From Sunxiuqinia elliptica (lineage in GTDB: Bacteria; Bacteroidota; Bacteroidia; Bacteroidales; Prolixibacteraceae), in NCBI RefSeq assembly GCF_900113005.1, contig NZ_FONW01000009.1:1-64000 (forward strand): a stretch of DNA of 64,000 bases, in the 5' to 3' direction. Below, in pieces: positions 40,848 through 50,585 of the stretch. Position numbers and translations under genes: made by a program. The number at the start of each line of letters is the position of its first letter. The first letter of the stretch is position 1. The notes under the pieces are model-generated. The model did no database searches, was not told the origin of the DNA, and saw only the letters and a list, made by a program, of their open reading frames with translations.

Positions 40848-42053
40848 ATGCAAATCCTTCAGCTATGCAATAAAGTCCCTTGGCCTCCCAAGGATGGAGG
40901 AGCCATTGCAACCTTAACCATGAGCAAAGGCTTTTCCCTTTTAGGTCATCACGTTCATGTTTTGGCCATGAACACACAAAAGCATCAAATTACGCTGGAG
41001 GAAATACCCGAAACACTAAAAGAAAAGGTAGATTTTGAGTTGGTTGACGTTCCTGCTAAAATCAGCTGGAATGGCCTTTTGAGTAACTTGTTGTTCTCAA
41101 AACAACCATACAATGCCAGCCGTTTTATCGATGAGCGTTTTAGCAAAAGGCTAATTCAGCTGCTCAAAACCAATGAGTTTGACATTATCCAGTTGGAAGG
41201 ACTGTACCTCTGCCCTTACATCCCTTTAATCCGGACTTATTCAAAAGCCTTGATTGTTTACCGGGCTCACAATGTTGAACATGAAATATGGGAGCGAACA
41301 GCTGCGGTAACACCCGGGTTGAAACGACTCTATCTAAAAATATTAGCCAAAAGAATCAAGAAATTTGAACTTAACCAGCTAAACGAATATGATGTATTGG
41401 TTCCTATTACCGACCGTGATGGCGAACTGCTTGATCAGTTAGGCAATACGAAGCCACGACATACCACACAAACTGGAATCGATCTGGCCACCTTGGTTCC
41501 TAAAGCAGGGAATCAGGAATACCCTTCGGTTTTTCACATCGGAGCTTTAGATTGGGCGCCTAACCAAGAGGGGATCCTTTGGTTTTTGGAGCACTGTTGG
41601 CCAACACTTCACAAGCAGCATCCCACACTCTCTTTTTACATTGCCGGAAGAAATGCTCCAGAGTGGCTCGTCGACAGGCTCAAAGGTCCCAATGTCGTTT
41701 ATCTGGGAGAAATTGAAGATGCCTATTCATTCATGAACTCAAAGGCAATCATGCTGGTGCCACTCCTGTCAGGAAGTGGTATGCGAGTAAAAATAATTGA
41801 AGGGCTTGCGCTGGGTAAAGCCATTGTATCAACGCATATTGGAGCCGAAGGGATTGCCGTAGAACATGGCAAACATTTGGTATTAGCAGATTCGCCCAAA
41901 GATTTTAGCGCTGCTGTTAGCCAATTAATTTCCGACCGGGAACATTACAATCAACTCTGTAAACATGCCATTGACTTCATTCATGACAAGTTTGATAACT
42001 TGGAAATTGCAGAATCTCTAACCGATTTCTACAAGCAATATCTCCATGCCTGA
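40848..42053 (+). CDS. Glycosyltransferase, GT4-like
   Basis: A 401-residue cytosolic GT-B glycosyltransferase: N-terminal NKVPWPPKDGGAIATLTMSKGF (acceptor-side glycine loop), VYRAHNVEHEIWERTAA, and the C-terminal donor domain FHIGALDWAPNQEGILWFLEH ... FYIAGRNAPEWL ... VPLLSGSGMRVKIIEGLALGKAIVSTHIGAEGI, which holds the E-x7-E-like nucleotide-sugar site. The sugar and acceptor are unknown. Two bases separate it from the permease gene, and it overlaps the next glycosyltransferase by 8 bases. Confidence 0.9.
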   Translation: MQILQLCNKVPWPPKDGGAIATLTMSKGFSLLGHHVHVLAMNTQKHQITLEEIPETLKEKVDFELVDVPAKISWNGLLSNLLFSKQPYNASRFIDERFSKRLIQLLKTNEFDIIQLEGLYLCPYIPLIRTYSKALIVYRAHNVEHEIWERTAAVTPGLKRLYLKILAKRIKKFELNQLNEYDVLVPITDRDGELLDQLGNTKPRHTTQTGIDLATLVPKAGNQEYPSVFHIGALDWAPNQEGILWFLEHCWPTLHKQHPTLSFYIAGRNAPEWLVDRLKGPNVVYLGEIEDAYSFMNSKAIMLVPLLSGSGMRVKIIEGLALGKAIVSTHIGAEGIAVEHGKHLVLADSPKDFSAAVSQLISDREHYNQLCKHAIDFIHDKFDNLEIAESLTDFYKQYLHA

Positions 42054-43233
42054 AACCTTTTTTTGGATATTATTTGTCATTGTTGCTTATACCTATGGGG
42101 GCTATGCAGCAGTCATCTGGTTTTTGGTGCTTGGTAAGCGAATCATCAGCGGCAAATCATCACAAAGTCCGCCACTCCCGGACGACCTTCCATTTGTGTG
42201 TTTTTTTGTAACGGCTTACAATGAAGTTGATTTTATTGATCAGAAAGTTGAAAATTCATTCAACTTAAACTACCCCAAGGAAAAAATTCAATATCTCTGG
42301 TTAACGGACGGATCAAATGATGGCACACCAGAACGCTTAAAGCAATTCTCCAGTCTTCAGATTGAGCACCATCCAGAGCGCCGGGGGAAGATCCATGCCA
42401 TGAATCGCGGCATGCAGTATGTTAGCGCTCCTATCGTCATCTATTCAGACAGCAATACCCTACTTGCCCCGGACACGATCCTTGAAATAGTCAGGCAATT
42501 TGAAAGCAAAACGGTTGGCTGTGTTGCCGGTGAAAAACGCATTGTAGAGAACTTGCAGGATACAGCCGCCGCATCAGGAGAAGGCTTTTATTGGAAACTG
42601 GAGTCATTTATTAAACGTATGGATGCGGAATTAAGCTCAGCTGTTGGAGCTGTTGGAGAGCTTTTTGCCATTCGAACCGAGCTGTATGAGCCCGTGGAGC
42701 CTGACACCTTGCTTGACGATTTTATCATTTCCCTGCGAATTGCCTCGAAAGGTTATCGCATTGCATACGCCCCAAAAGCTTACGCCATTGAAACGGCATC
42801 AGCCAATGTTAAAGAAGAATTAAAACGTAAAACACGCATTGCCGCCGGTGGGATGCAAACCTTTTTCAGGCTTCCAGATCTTCTTAATCCGTTTCGCTAT
42901 GGCTGGCTCAGTTTTCAGTACTTTTCACACAAAGTTTTAAGATGGACCCTTGCGCCATTTGCACTATTTCTGCTATTTCTTTGTAATCTGTTCGTTGTAA
43001 TAGCGCATACAGGCTGGGCTCCCGACAACTTTTATACGGCTTTTTTCTACCTGCAAGCTTTTATGTATCTCCTTGCTCTGATCGGATGGTTGTTGGAAAA
43101 TCATCGCTTTCAATTCAAATTCCTTTTTATTCCCTACTACTTTGTTATCATGAATTATGCTTCAATTCGAGGAATCATTCGCTACCTGAAAGGCCAGCAA
43201 TCAGTTGTTTGGGAAAAATCTAAACGCGCTTAA
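42046..43233 (+). CDS. Membrane glycosyltransferase, GT2-like
   Basis: A 395-residue protein: an N-terminal helix (residues 4-28), a GT-A catalytic domain ([56 protein letters not shown] with the DxD-like site, and [16 protein letters not shown] near the QxxRW-type region), then two or three C-terminal helices. It resembles processive or polyprenyl-linked GT2 enzymes. The product is unknown; the operon context suggests cell-envelope polysaccharide. Translation is coupled to the upstream GT4 gene. Confidence 0.88.
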   Translation: MPETFFWILFVIVAYTYGGYAAVIWFLVLGKRIISGKSSQSPPLPDDLPFVCFFVTAYNEVDFIDQKVENSFNLNYPKEKIQYLWLTDGSNDGTPERLKQFSSLQIEHHPERRGKIHAMNRGMQYVSAPIVIYSDSNTLLAPDTILEIVRQFESKTVGCVAGEKRIVENLQDTAAASGEGFYWKLESFIKRMDAELSSAVGAVGELFAIRTELYEPVEPDTLLDDFIISLRIASKGYRIAYAPKAYAIETASANVKEELKRKTRIAAGGMQTFFRLPDLLNPFRYGWLSFQYFSHKVLRWTLAPFALFLLFLCNLFVVIAHTGWAPDNFYTAFFYLQAFMYLLALIGWLLENHRFQFKFLFIPYYFVIMNYASIRGIIRYLKGQQSVVWEKSKRA

Positions 43234-43268
43234 GTGTAATTTGTCATTTATAAATCGATATTTTTCCG

Positions 43269-43276
43269 TAGTTTTG
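43269..43276 (+). promoter_or_regulatory. -7 box of ribBA
   Basis: TAGTTTTG fits TAnnTTTG, 31 bases before the ATG; a TTTG at 43241-43244 may serve as the upstream element, although the spacing is slightly long. No FMN riboswitch is visible in the short leader. Confidence 0.5.
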
Positions 43277-43306
43277 CACCTGCATTTTGGAAACCAGAGA
43301 ATTATA

Positions 43307-44530
43307 ATGGACGAGTTCAAATTAAATACCATACCTGAGGCAATTGACGCTATCAAGAATGGTGATCTGATCATTGTTGTTGATGATGAGGATAGGGAAA
43401 ACGAGGGCGACTTTATTGCAGCCGCTGAATTAATTACCGCCGAGAAAGTAAACTTTATGGCTACCCACGGACGCGGGTTAATCTGTGCTCCGCTGACAGA
43501 AAGTCGATGTGAAGAATTGGAACTTGACTTAATGGTCGGGAAAAATACCTCTTCGCATCAAACCCCTTTCACGGTATCAGTTGATTTAATTGGACACGGC
43601 TGCACGACCGGAATTTCGGCAAGTGACCGCGCAAAAACCATCCAGGCTTTAGCCAATGATGATACCGATCCGGAAGAATTGGGACGTCCTGGCCACATTT
43701 TTCCGCTAAAAGCAAAGGACCGTGGCGTGCTAAGGCGTGCTGGGCACACCGAAGCAGCTGTTGACTTGGCTCGTTTGGCTGGCTTAAAACCTGCAGGAGT
43801 TTTGGTCGAAATTATGAATGAAGATGGAACAATGGCACGACTTCCTCAGCTAATGGAAGTTGCCGAAAAATTCCAACTAAAAATCATTTCCATAAGAGAC
43901 TTAATCGCCTACCTTTTGCAAACAGAAAGCCTGATTGACCAAGGAGAAGAAGTGAGCATGCCAACCAAATACGGTGACTTCAGAATCATTCCTTTCCGCC
44001 AAAAATCAAACGGTGCCGAACATGTTGCACTTATCAAAGGCGAATGGAAACCTGATGAAGAGATCTTAGTTCGCATGCATTCATCTTGTATGACTGGAGA
44101 TATTTTCGGATCCTTCCGTTGCGAATGTGGCGATCAATTGCACAAATCAATGGAGCTTATTGAAAAGGCCGGAAAAGGTGTCATTGTTTACATGATGCAA
44201 GAAGGTCGCGGAATTGGGCTCATGAATAAGATTGCAGCATACAAACTACAGGATGAAGGCTTGGATACCATCGATGCTAACATCCATTTAGGATTTCAAG
44301 CTGATGAGCGCGATTATGGCGTAGGAGCCCAAATCTTACGAGATGTTGGTGTTTCAAAAATGAAATTGCTGACCAACAATCCTGTTAAGCGAGTAGGAAT
44401 CGAAGGTTATGGACTGACAGTAACCGAAATCATCCCTGTTGAAGTAGCCCCCAATGAATACAACCAGCGCTACCTGAAAACGAAGCGTGACAGAATGGGA
44501 CACTTCCTTCAGAAGTTTAAATACGATTAA
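43307..44530 (+). CDS. ribBA: Bifunctional DHBP synthase / GTP cyclohydrolase II
   Basis: A 407-residue riboflavin-pathway fusion. Residues about 1-205 are Rib[65 protein letters not shown] and [14 protein letters not shown]. Residues about 210-405 are Rib[25 protein letters not shown] (zinc cysteines), [15 protein letters not shown] and [17 protein letters not shown]. Both sets look complete, so it should make both dihydroxybutanone phosphate from ribulose 5-phosphate and the pyrimidine precursor from GTP. The ATG at 43307 is preferred to upstream frames that lie in the glycosyltransferase gene. Confidence 0.96.
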   Translation: MDEFKLNTIPEAIDAIKNGDLIIVVDDEDRENEGDFIAAAELITAEKVNFMATHGRGLICAPLTESRCEELELDLMVGKNTSSHQTPFTVSVDLIGHGCTTGISASDRAKTIQALANDDTDPEELGRPGHIFPLKAKDRGVLRRAGHTEAAVDLARLAGLKPAGVLVEIMNEDGTMARLPQLMEVAEKFQLKIISIRDLIAYLLQTESLIDQGEEVSMPTKYGDFRIIPFRQKSNGAEHVALIKGEWKPDEEILVRMHSSCMTGDIFGSFRCECGDQLHKSMELIEKAGKGVIVYMMQEGRGIGLMNKIAAYKLQDEGLDTIDANIHLGFQADERDYGVGAQILRDVGVSKMKLLTNNPVKRVGIEGYGLTVTEIIPVEVAPNEYNQRYLKTKRDRMGHFLQKFKYD

Positions 44531-44541
44531 ATTACCATTTC

Positions 44542-44763
44542 ATGGGTCTATTTGATCACCTGTTTCCTGACAGCTACGATGACTCTGTCGAAGGGGAAGA
44601 TTATTACCTAACCAAAGAAGGTTACCGGGTAATGACCGAAAGCTATTTGGTAAAACGAGGTTATTGCTGTGCCAATGGGTGCAGGCACTGTCCTTATGAT
44701 CCGAAAGCGCAAAAAGGAAATCGAAAATTACGCCACGATGTGGCCAAAAGATATAACAAGTAA
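44542..44763 (+). CDS. DUF5522 small cysteine-rich protein
   Basis: A 73-residue protein with a conserved Cys cluster, KRGYCCANGCRHCPYDPKAQKGN, which is the core of the DUF5522 family and looks like a metal or Fe-S site (four Cys plus His). The N-terminal half (EDYYLTKEGYRVMTESYLVKRGYC) matches the family as well. Function unknown. It starts 11 bases after ribBA and is followed by a terminator, so it is probably cotranscribed with ribBA. Confidence 0.85.
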   Translation: MGLFDHLFPDSYDDSVEGEDYYLTKEGYRVMTESYLVKRGYCCANGCRHCPYDPKAQKGNRKLRHDVAKRYNK

Positions 44764-44770
44764 ACTTGGG

Positions 44771-44806
44771 AAAAGAGCAGTTAATTATTAGCTGCTCTTT
44801 TCTTTT
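44771..44806 (+). terminator. Terminator of the ribBA-DUF5522 unit
   Basis: AAAAGAGCAG (44771-44780) pairs with CTGCTCTTTT (44792-44801), followed by CTTTTC. Confidence 0.8.
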
Positions 44807-44811
44807 CAACT

Positions 44812-44819
44812 TATCTTTG
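44812..44819 (+). promoter_or_regulatory. -7 box of fmt
   Basis: TATCTTTG, perfect TAnnTTTG, 15 bases before the ATG, predicting a leader of under 10 bases. Confidence 0.55.
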
Positions 44820-44834
44820 CAAAAAACAGAAAGT

Positions 44835-45797
44835 ATGAGCGGAAAAAATTTACGTATCGTTTTTATGGGAACGCCTGATTTTGCGGTAGCCAGTTTGAAA
44901 GCTTTAGTTGAAAACAACTACCAAGTGGTTGGAGTAATTACAGCTCCTGACAAACCTGCCGGAAGAGGACGAAAACTACACGAATCAGCCGTAAAAAAAT
45001 ACGCTCAAGAACAAGGACTGAAAATTTTACAACCCGAAAAGCTCAAGAACCCGGACTTTATTAAAGAGCTTGAAGCGTTAAATGCCGATCTTCAGATTAT
45101 TGTTGCCTTTAGAATGCTTCCGGAAATAGTATGGAGAATGCCTCGTTTAGGAACATTCAACCTCCATGGCTCTTTACTTCCACAATACCGGGGAGCGGCA
45201 CCTCTGAATTGGGCAATCATTAATGGCGATAAGGAAACTGGCGTAACCACCTTCCTGCTCTCGCATGAGATTGACACCGGAGCCATTCTTTTCCGCGAAA
45301 CGACTCCGATTAATGATAACGACACGGTTGGAGATGTCCATGACCGATTGATGGAAATTGGAGCCAAACTGGTTCTAAAAACCACCGATGCTATCGGGGA
45401 TGGGACCTATACTGCAATTGAACAGGATTCCATTTCAGCAACTGAATTAAAGCCTGCTCCTAAAATTTTTAAAGACGATTGTCGAATTGATTGGAGCCAA
45501 TCGGCCCTTCAAATTCGAAATCTGATTCGGGGCTTGTCGCCCTACCCTGCCGCTTGGACCGAGCTACTTACACTAGACGGACAAAGTTTGCCAACAAAAA
45601 TCTATTTTGCTGATATTGAACCGGCAAGCAAACTACAACCAGGAACAGTTGAATCGGATGGAAAAAGCTATTTAAAAATAGCTGCAGCTGATGGATGGCT
45701 TCGAATTACCGACCTTCAACTTTCGGGCAAAAAAAGAATGCACATTGCTGACCTTCTTCGTGGATTTCATCAAACAGAAGGACTTCAGGCAAAATAA
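44835..45797 (+). CDS. fmt: Methionyl-tRNA formyltransferase
   Basis: A 320-residue enzyme that formylates initiator Met-tRNA using 10-formyl-THF. Blocks: LRIVFMGTPDFAVASLKALVEN, TAPDKPAGRGRKL, FNLHGSLLPQYRGAAPLNWAIINGDKETGVTTFLL (SLLP binding loop and catalytic Asn/His), DTGAI, and the C-terminal tRNA-binding OB-like domain (IRNLIRGLSPYPAAWTEL). Complete. The ATG at 44835 fits the promoter box 15 bases upstream; the frame open to 44766 contains the preceding terminator. Confidence 0.96.
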   Translation: MSGKNLRIVFMGTPDFAVASLKALVENNYQVVGVITAPDKPAGRGRKLHESAVKKYAQEQGLKILQPEKLKNPDFIKELEALNADLQIIVAFRMLPEIVWRMPRLGTFNLHGSLLPQYRGAAPLNWAIINGDKETGVTTFLLSHEIDTGAILFRETTPINDNDTVGDVHDRLMEIGAKLVLKTTDAIGDGTYTAIEQDSISATELKPAPKIFKDDCRIDWSQSALQIRNLIRGLSPYPAAWTELLTLDGQSLPTKIYFADIEPASKLQPGTVESDGKSYLKIAAADGWLRITDLQLSGKKRMHIADLLRGFHQTEGLQAK

Positions 45798-45821
45798 AGA
45801 ATACCTATCGAACAAAAAAGG

Positions 45822-45863
45822 AAAAGTCTGCTTCTCAAGTAAAAAGCAGACTTTTGTTTTTTA
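45822..45863. terminator. Bidirectional terminator fmt / LysM glucosaminidase
   Basis: AAAAGTCTGCTT (45822-45833) pairs with AAGCAGACTTTT (45844-45855), with T tracts on both sides (GTTTTTT to the right; CCTTTTTTG on the minus strand). Confidence 0.85.
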
Positions 45864-45909
45864 TATCTTTTTAGCACTCAATTCTTGTGCTCATTTCAAT
45901 TGGCAATAT

Positions 45910-46851
45910 TTAATTTTTAGGCTTTTTCTTCCGCAGAAAAATGAAAGAACCAATCTCTGGTCGTTCACCTGGCTTAAGCCTGTTTAAACGATACAAGCGC
46001 TTCAATTTGACACCATAACGTTGAGCAATATAGTGCATCGTGTCATCTGCCTCAAAACGGTGTGTTTTATGTTTCTTCTCTGCCTTCCGTCGCTTCGACT
46101 CAACGTACAGAATTTCGTTTTCGCGAGGCTGTTTTCCCTTCTTATAGTCATTATAAGCATAAACCTCCCACTCTTTCAACCCAAACTCCTGTGCAATACC
46201 TTGAAAAGTATCTCCCTCTTTTACGACGATCGACTTCAGACCATTGCGTAAGACGACTTTTCGGGTTTGATACGGATTAATTAAACTACGTCCATCAGCA
46301 GGCACATGTTTTCGCTGGATTCTGGCAATTTGTGATTGATTCAACCCCTCATCGTACAGGTAAAGTTTGTGCTCTTCTATAATTTTAATCAAGTGGTTGG
46401 CATAGTGAGGATTCGTTGCATATCCGGCTTTTTTTAGCCCTCTCGCCCAACCTTTATAGTCCGTCAACTTCAAGTCGAATAGGCTTCCATATCTGGGATT
46501 GACCATTAAAAAATCAGAGTGATCAATAAATGATTCTTCAACGGACTTATACCGCCGAAAACATTCCCCCTTGGCATCATCATCATGGTAAACGCGTTTG
46601 CCACGCCAGCTACTTTTACACTTAATCCCGAAATGGTTATTACTTTTTACACTTAACTCTGAATTTCCATTTCCTGATTCCAGGCAGGCTTGTGCCAAAG
46701 TAATACTTGCAGGAATCCCGCTTCGAATCATTTCACTTACGGCTAGCTCAGCATATTTCTTTATGTATTCTTCACGAGTATAAATTCGTTGAGCTAGCCC
46801 AACTACAGTCAACACGATAAAAAAGCTACTAAGCAAAGTCTTTCTGATCAT
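45910..46851 (-). CDS. Exported glucosaminidase with two LysM domains
   Basis: A 313-residue protein with signal peptide (to about VGLAQ). Residues about 28-160 are a mannosyl-glycoprotein endo-beta-N-acetylglucosaminidase (FlgJ-type) domain: ASITLAQACLESGNGNSEL (catalytic Glu in LESG), NNHFGIKC and HYANHLIKIIEE. Two LysM peptidoglycan-binding motifs follow (VVKEGDTFQGIAQEFGLKEWEVYAYN, about 208-250; and ADDTMHYIAQRYGVKLKRLYRLN, about 265-310). It likely cleaves glycan strands during wall turnover. Converges with fmt; divergent from cdd. Confidence 0.9.
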   Translation of the reverse strand: MIRKTLLSSFFIVLTVVGLAQRIYTREEYIKKYAELAVSEMIRSGIPASITLAQACLESGNGNSELSVKSNNHFGIKCKSSWRGKRVYHDDDAKGECFRRYKSVEESFIDHSDFLMVNPRYGSLFDLKLTDYKGWARGLKKAGYATNPHYANHLIKIIEEHKLYLYDEGLNQSQIARIQRKHVPADGRSLINPYQTRKVVLRNGLKSIVVKEGDTFQGIAQEFGLKEWEVYAYNDYKKGKQPRENEILYVESKRRKAEKKHKTHRFEADDTMHYIAQRYGVKLKRLYRLNRLKPGERPEIGSFIFLRKKKPKN

Positions 46852-46866
46852 AAATCAAATTTTTAG

Positions 46867-46874
46867 CAAAAATA
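46867..46874 (-). promoter_or_regulatory. -7 box of the glucosaminidase gene
   Basis: TATTTTTG on the minus strand fits TAnnTTTG, 16 bases before the ATG. Confidence 0.45.
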
Positions 46875-46922
46875 TAAAAATAGGTGGCATTTCCCGGATT
46901 GGCATAACTACACAAAAAAATG

Positions 46923-46930
46923 TAAATTTG
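46923..46930 (+). promoter_or_regulatory. -7 box of cdd
   Basis: TAAATTTG, perfect TAnnTTTG, 15 bases before the cdd ATG. Confidence 0.55.
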
Positions 46931-46944
46931 GACAAAGCCTCCAA

Positions 46945-47436
46945 ATGAAAACGAAAGAAATTAAAATTAGTATATCAGAATTCGACAAATTAGATGAATT
47001 GTCGGCCGCTGATCAGGAATTAATCCAAGTAGCACGCGAAATTGCGCAACAAGCTTACGCCCCTTATTCCAACTACCAAGTTGGATCCGCCCTCCGATTA
47101 GAAGACGGCACCATCGTTTCCGGGAATAATCAAGAAAATGCTTCTTCTCCTTTAGGGAATTGCGCTGAACGCACGGCGATTTTCTGGGCTAATGCCAACC
47201 ATCCGAATCTATCCATTGACACCATAGTTGTTACTGCAATCGATCAAAGTAGGAAAGCAGCACTCAAGGTTAGTCCGTGTGGAGCTTGCCGCCAAGTTAT
47301 GCTCGAGGCAGAACATCGTTATAAAAAACCGATCCGGGTCATCCTGGATAGCGCCAATAAAATTGAAATTTTACAGAGTGCCAGTCATCTACTCCCCTTG
47401 AGCTTCAATGGAGACTCTTTAAAGTCAATGGGATAA
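46945..47436 (+). CDS. cdd: Cytidine deaminase
   Basis: A 163-residue zinc enzyme that deaminates cytidine and deoxycytidine to uridine forms in pyrimidine salvage. The zinc and catalytic residues are C73-A-E75 (GNCAERTA) and C112/C115 (PCGACRQ), with YSNYQVGSAL and the NNQENASSP substrate loop. The length fits the homotetrameric class with a slightly extended N-terminus. Converges with the pseudouridine synthase gene at a distance of 4 bases. Confidence 0.94.
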   Translation: MKTKEIKISISEFDKLDELSAADQELIQVAREIAQQAYAPYSNYQVGSALRLEDGTIVSGNNQENASSPLGNCAERTAIFWANANHPNLSIDTIVVTAIDQSRKAALKVSPCGACRQVMLEAEHRYKKPIRVILDSANKIEILQSASHLLPLSFNGDSLKSMG

Positions 47437-47440
47437 AATC

Positions 47441-48139
47441 CTACTCCTTCAGTTCCTTAATTTTAATTAGCTCATCCCAAATTGCGTCTCCTTTAGGCGG
47501 TTTAGCTACAATTTTGACTGGCTCTTTCCGCACAGGATGCATCAGTTCCATTTTTCGAGCATGCAAATGAATTCCGCTATCATAATTGCTGCGTGCTGCA
47601 CCATATTTTAAGTCGCCCTTAATATGACATCCAATTTTGGATAACTGTACACGAATTTGATGGTGACGTCCTGTTTGCAGATCAACTTCAAGCAAGTGAT
47701 AACGATTCAGGCTGGCACGATGGCGGTAGCTCAAACTACAAAAACGAGCGCCCTTTTTAGGTTTGGGCGTTTCTGAAGCGTAGCTTTTATTTTTCCCTTC
47801 ATCTTTCCACAAATAATGTTCAAGTGTATCTTCCAGATTCTCTGGCAATACATCAACAACGGCCCAATAAGTCTTCTTAATGGCATCTTTCGACTTAAAC
47901 ATCTCGCTCAAACGAGTTAACGCTTTGCTCGTGCGAGCAAAAAGCACAACACCGCTGGTCGGACGATCCAACCGATGTGGAGATCCCAGAAACACATCGC
48001 CAGGCTTGTTGTACTTCTTTTTAATGTATGCTTTTACTTGGTCGATCAAGGTTTCATCCCCGGTCTTGTCTCCTTGTACAATCTCCCCACACGCCTTATT
48101 TACGGCTATCAGGTGATTGTCTTCATATATTACTTCCAT
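47441..48139 (-). CDS. RluA-family pseudouridine synthase
   Basis: A 232-residue RNA pseudouridine synthase with the catalytic block HRLDRPTSGVVLFART (Asp58), then TYWAVV, the LQTGRHHQIRVQLSKIG motif, and IHLHARKMELMHPV. There is no S4 domain, so it belongs to the compact RluA group; the target (23S rRNA or tRNA site) cannot be told. It lies downstream of panB on the same strand, separated by 89 bases with a hairpin. Confidence 0.92.
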   Translation of the reverse strand: MEVIYEDNHLIAVNKACGEIVQGDKTGDETLIDQVKAYIKKKYNKPGDVFLGSPHRLDRPTSGVVLFARTSKALTRLSEMFKSKDAIKKTYWAVVDVLPENLEDTLEHYLWKDEGKNKSYASETPKPKKGARFCSLSYRHRASLNRYHLLEVDLQTGRHHQIRVQLSKIGCHIKGDLKYGAARSNYDSGIHLHARKMELMHPVRKEPVKIVAKPPKGDAIWDELIKIKELKE

Positions 48140-48175
48140 GGCAAACTCCTCCTTTTATAATTATTTGAGTAACAA

Positions 48176-48207
48176 CAGAGCCTGATTGAACAAACGATCA
48201 GGCTCTG
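48176..48207 (-). terminator. Hairpin after panB
   Basis: CAGAGCCTGAT (48176-48186) pairs exactly with ATCAGGCTCTG (48197-48207). On the minus strand only a weak T tract (TTGTTACTC) follows, so it may be a partial terminator or a mRNA 3'-end stabiliser between panB and the RluA-type gene. Confidence 0.5.
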
Positions 48208-48228
48208 AATTGCTCTATATTGTATCGC

Positions 48229-49047
48229 TTAATACTGTTCCCTTTCGCTTGGGAAATTCACTGACTTTACATCGTCAATATAGCTTCCTACTGCTCCTTT
48301 TATTTCAGCAGCTAAGTTATGATAACGTCTTAAAAAACGAGGAGAAAATTCCTGAGTGATTCCCAGCATGTCATGGATAACCAAAACTTGCCCGTCAACA
48401 CCGCTTCCTGCACCTATACCAATGATTGGGATACGAACAGCTTCAGCAACCTTTTTTCCTAGTTCCGCTGGAATTTTTTCCAAAACAATAGCAAAACATC
48501 CGGCTTCTTCTAACAAGCGAGCATCTTCCAGCAACTTTTGAGCTTCCTCTTCTTGTTTCGCTCGCACGGTATAGGTTCCATACTTATGAATAGACTGTGG
48601 CATTAAGCCCAGGTGCCCCATTACTGGAATACCGGCAGAAAGAATACGATCCACAGATTCAATAATCTCTTTTCCGCCTTCCAGCTTCACCGCGTCGGCG
48701 GCAGTTTCCTTCATAATTCGAATAGCTGAGCTCAAGGCTTTTTTACTGTTTCCCTGGTAAGTTCCAAAAGGTAAGTCAACAACGACTAAAGCACGTTGGG
48801 CAGCTTTGACCACCGAAGTACCGTGATAAATCATTTGATCCAACGTAATAGGCAGCGTTGTTTCATTCCCCGACATGACATTCGAGGCCGAATCTCCTAC
48901 CAAAATCACATCGACTCCTGCTTCATCTACTAACTTGGCCATGCTGTAGTCGTAACTGGTCAACATGGATATTTTTTCCCCTTTCAACTTCATTTCGGAA
49001 AGCACATGGGTAGTCACCCGCTTTACTTCTTTTTTATGTACTGACAT
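48229..49047 (-). CDS. panB: 3-methyl-2-oxobutanoate hydroxymethyltransferase
   Basis: A 272-residue PanB, which transfers a hydroxymethyl group from 5,10-methylene-THF to ketoisovalerate, the first committed pantothenate step. Blocks: [66 protein letters not shown] and [23 protein letters not shown]. The Asp and Glu metal ligands are in place. Full length. No other pan gene is in the window. Confidence 0.96.
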   Translation of the reverse strand: MSVHKKEVKRVTTHVLSEMKLKGEKISMLTSYDYSMAKLVDEAGVDVILVGDSASNVMSGNETTLPITLDQMIYHGTSVVKAAQRALVVVDLPFGTYQGNSKKALSSAIRIMKETAADAVKLEGGKEIIESVDRILSAGIPVMGHLGLMPQSIHKYGTYTVRAKQEEEAQKLLEDARLLEEAGCFAIVLEKIPAELGKKVAEAVRIPIIGIGAGSGVDGQVLVIHDMLGITQEFSPRFLRRYHNLAAEIKGAVGSYIDDVKSVNFPSEREQY

Positions 49048-49071
49048 AACAATTCAAATTCGATTGAGCTA

Positions 49072-49079
49072 CAAAAGTA
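49072..49079 (-). promoter_or_regulatory. -7 box of panB
   Basis: TACTTTTG on the minus strand fits TAnnTTTG, 25 bases before the ATG. Confidence 0.5.
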
Positions 49080-49236
49080 AGAATTTATGCATTGACTTAT
49101 TCATTTTTACGAAATGCATACCGAAACTCCTACTCTTCTAACAATCATTTAAGTATCCGATCTATTTTTAATAACATATCATTTATTATCATGCAATATA
49201 TTATTATATTTATCTTGAACAATAAAAACATTAATC

Positions 49237-50544
49237 ATGAGAACAGTACTTTCGTTTCTGCTGATAGTGGCACTTTCACTGCCTACATTGGCACAGGACA
49301 AGAACTTTGATCTTTCAAAGTACAAAACCCCCGACTATAAACGTCATGAGTTAAACACCTTTTTCAATCTCGGGGGAACAAACAATCAGTTTTCTCAATC
49401 AGGGGAGGACTACAAACAAGCCAATTTCTCATCAACGGTCAATTTAAACTACAGTTATGTAGCCAATACCAGACAACAACAAACCTATTTTAGGACCAGC
49501 CTACTTCCGCGGTACGTTTACGAAATGGATAAACAAGGAACCCAAGAGGTAAAGATCAACAAAACAAATTTCAATTTTGACATCACAGGGTTTCATAAAT
49601 ACTACCTGACAGAAGATCATCTCTTTCTAAAGGTTAGCCCGGATTTTAACTGGTATTCCAGCAACCATGATCAAAAAAATTCATCACTTGATCAAAATAA
49701 CGCAACACTTTCAATGCAATTGGGGCTAGGGGCCGGCATCGGACGAATTGAGCCTGTTAGTGATTATTGGCAGTCGTACTACATTTTACAATCGTTAGAT
49801 AACCAAGGGCTACTGAAACGTGCCCTAACAGAAGAGGACTTTCTAAACTTTGCTTCCTTAGCAACCAAACTAAAAAACAAGCGCTTTTTTGACCACCGTC
49901 TCCGAAAAATTTCAGAGTTGACAGCCTTGGATTCATTAATGCAGGAAGAAGAATTACTATCGAATAATTCAATCGCCTATTTCGCCACATTAAATGACTA
50001 CTGGAGCTTTGCAAACATTGCCGAACGTCATGCCGGAAGGGAGTTGAGCATCATGCTTACACCTGAATATATGCATAACAGCTATGAGTACGGAGACTAT
50101 CCAAAACAAGAATCTCATTATACCGTCATCTCTCCATCCATAAACTATTCCTGTTCAAAACCACTTAACCTACATTGGGATCGTGTTTTCAACGCAACAG
50201 TTGCCCGCCAGTTTAAACTTGATGAGAGTGAAATAACCTATGGCAACTTAAACAGATCTCTTGTATCGTCATCAATTGGATTCAATTATTATCCTAACTT
50301 CCGAACCTCTGCTCAAATCTCTCTGAATTATTTGGGCCTTGAAATACCAGAATCCATGATGAACAATGAGAAAGTCTGGCAAAACAACCTCAACTTAAAA
50401 GGAGCGATGTATTACTATCTCTCTCCTCAATTGCGGATTCAAGGAAGCTTAGAGATCAATTATACAGATAAAAGCACTGATGATATCCAAGATGAGCACT
50501 TCCGATTAACGGGATCATTAGGACTCAGCTACGCCATCTTCTAA
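49237..50544 (+). CDS. Putative outer-membrane beta-barrel protein
   Basis: A 435-residue protein with a signal peptide (MRTVLSFLLIVALSLPTLAQ). The rest has the alternating Tyr/Phe-rich strands of a barrel: SSTVNLNYSYVAN, YFRTSLLPRYVYEM, NFNFDITGFHKYYL, FLKVSPDFNWYSS, ..., LRIQGSLEINYTD and a terminal LTGSLGLSYAIF. Residues about 190-250 are a non-barrel charged helical insert (LTEEDFLNFASLATKLKNK). I do not recognise a named family; function unknown. Monocistronic, ending in a bidirectional terminator. Confidence 0.6.
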   Translation: MRTVLSFLLIVALSLPTLAQDKNFDLSKYKTPDYKRHELNTFFNLGGTNNQFSQSGEDYKQANFSSTVNLNYSYVANTRQQQTYFRTSLLPRYVYEMDKQGTQEVKINKTNFNFDITGFHKYYLTEDHLFLKVSPDFNWYSSNHDQKNSSLDQNNATLSMQLGLGAGIGRIEPVSDYWQSYYILQSLDNQGLLKRALTEEDFLNFASLATKLKNKRFFDHRLRKISELTALDSLMQEEELLSNNSIAYFATLNDYWSFANIAERHAGRELSIMLTPEYMHNSYEYGDYPKQESHYTVISPSINYSCSKPLNLHWDRVFNATVARQFKLDESEITYGNLNRSLVSSSIGFNYYPNFRTSAQISLNYLGLEIPESMMNNEKVWQNNLNLKGAMYYYLSPQLRIQGSLEINYTDKSTDDIQDEHFRLTGSLGLSYAIF

Positions 50545-50585
50545 AAATAAAGGCGGATCCAAATCAGATCCGCCTTTATTTTTAT
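50545..50585. terminator. Bidirectional terminator
   Basis: AAATAAAGGCGGATC (50545-50559) pairs with GATCCGCCTTTATTT (50567-50581), with A/T tracts on both sides; serves the barrel gene (+) and the DUF5009 gene (-). Confidence 0.88.

Noticed and set aside
43234-43306. FMN riboswitch before ribBA
   Set aside because: Only 73 bases separate the genes and the promoter box leaves a leader of about 24 bases, too short for the FMN aptamer.
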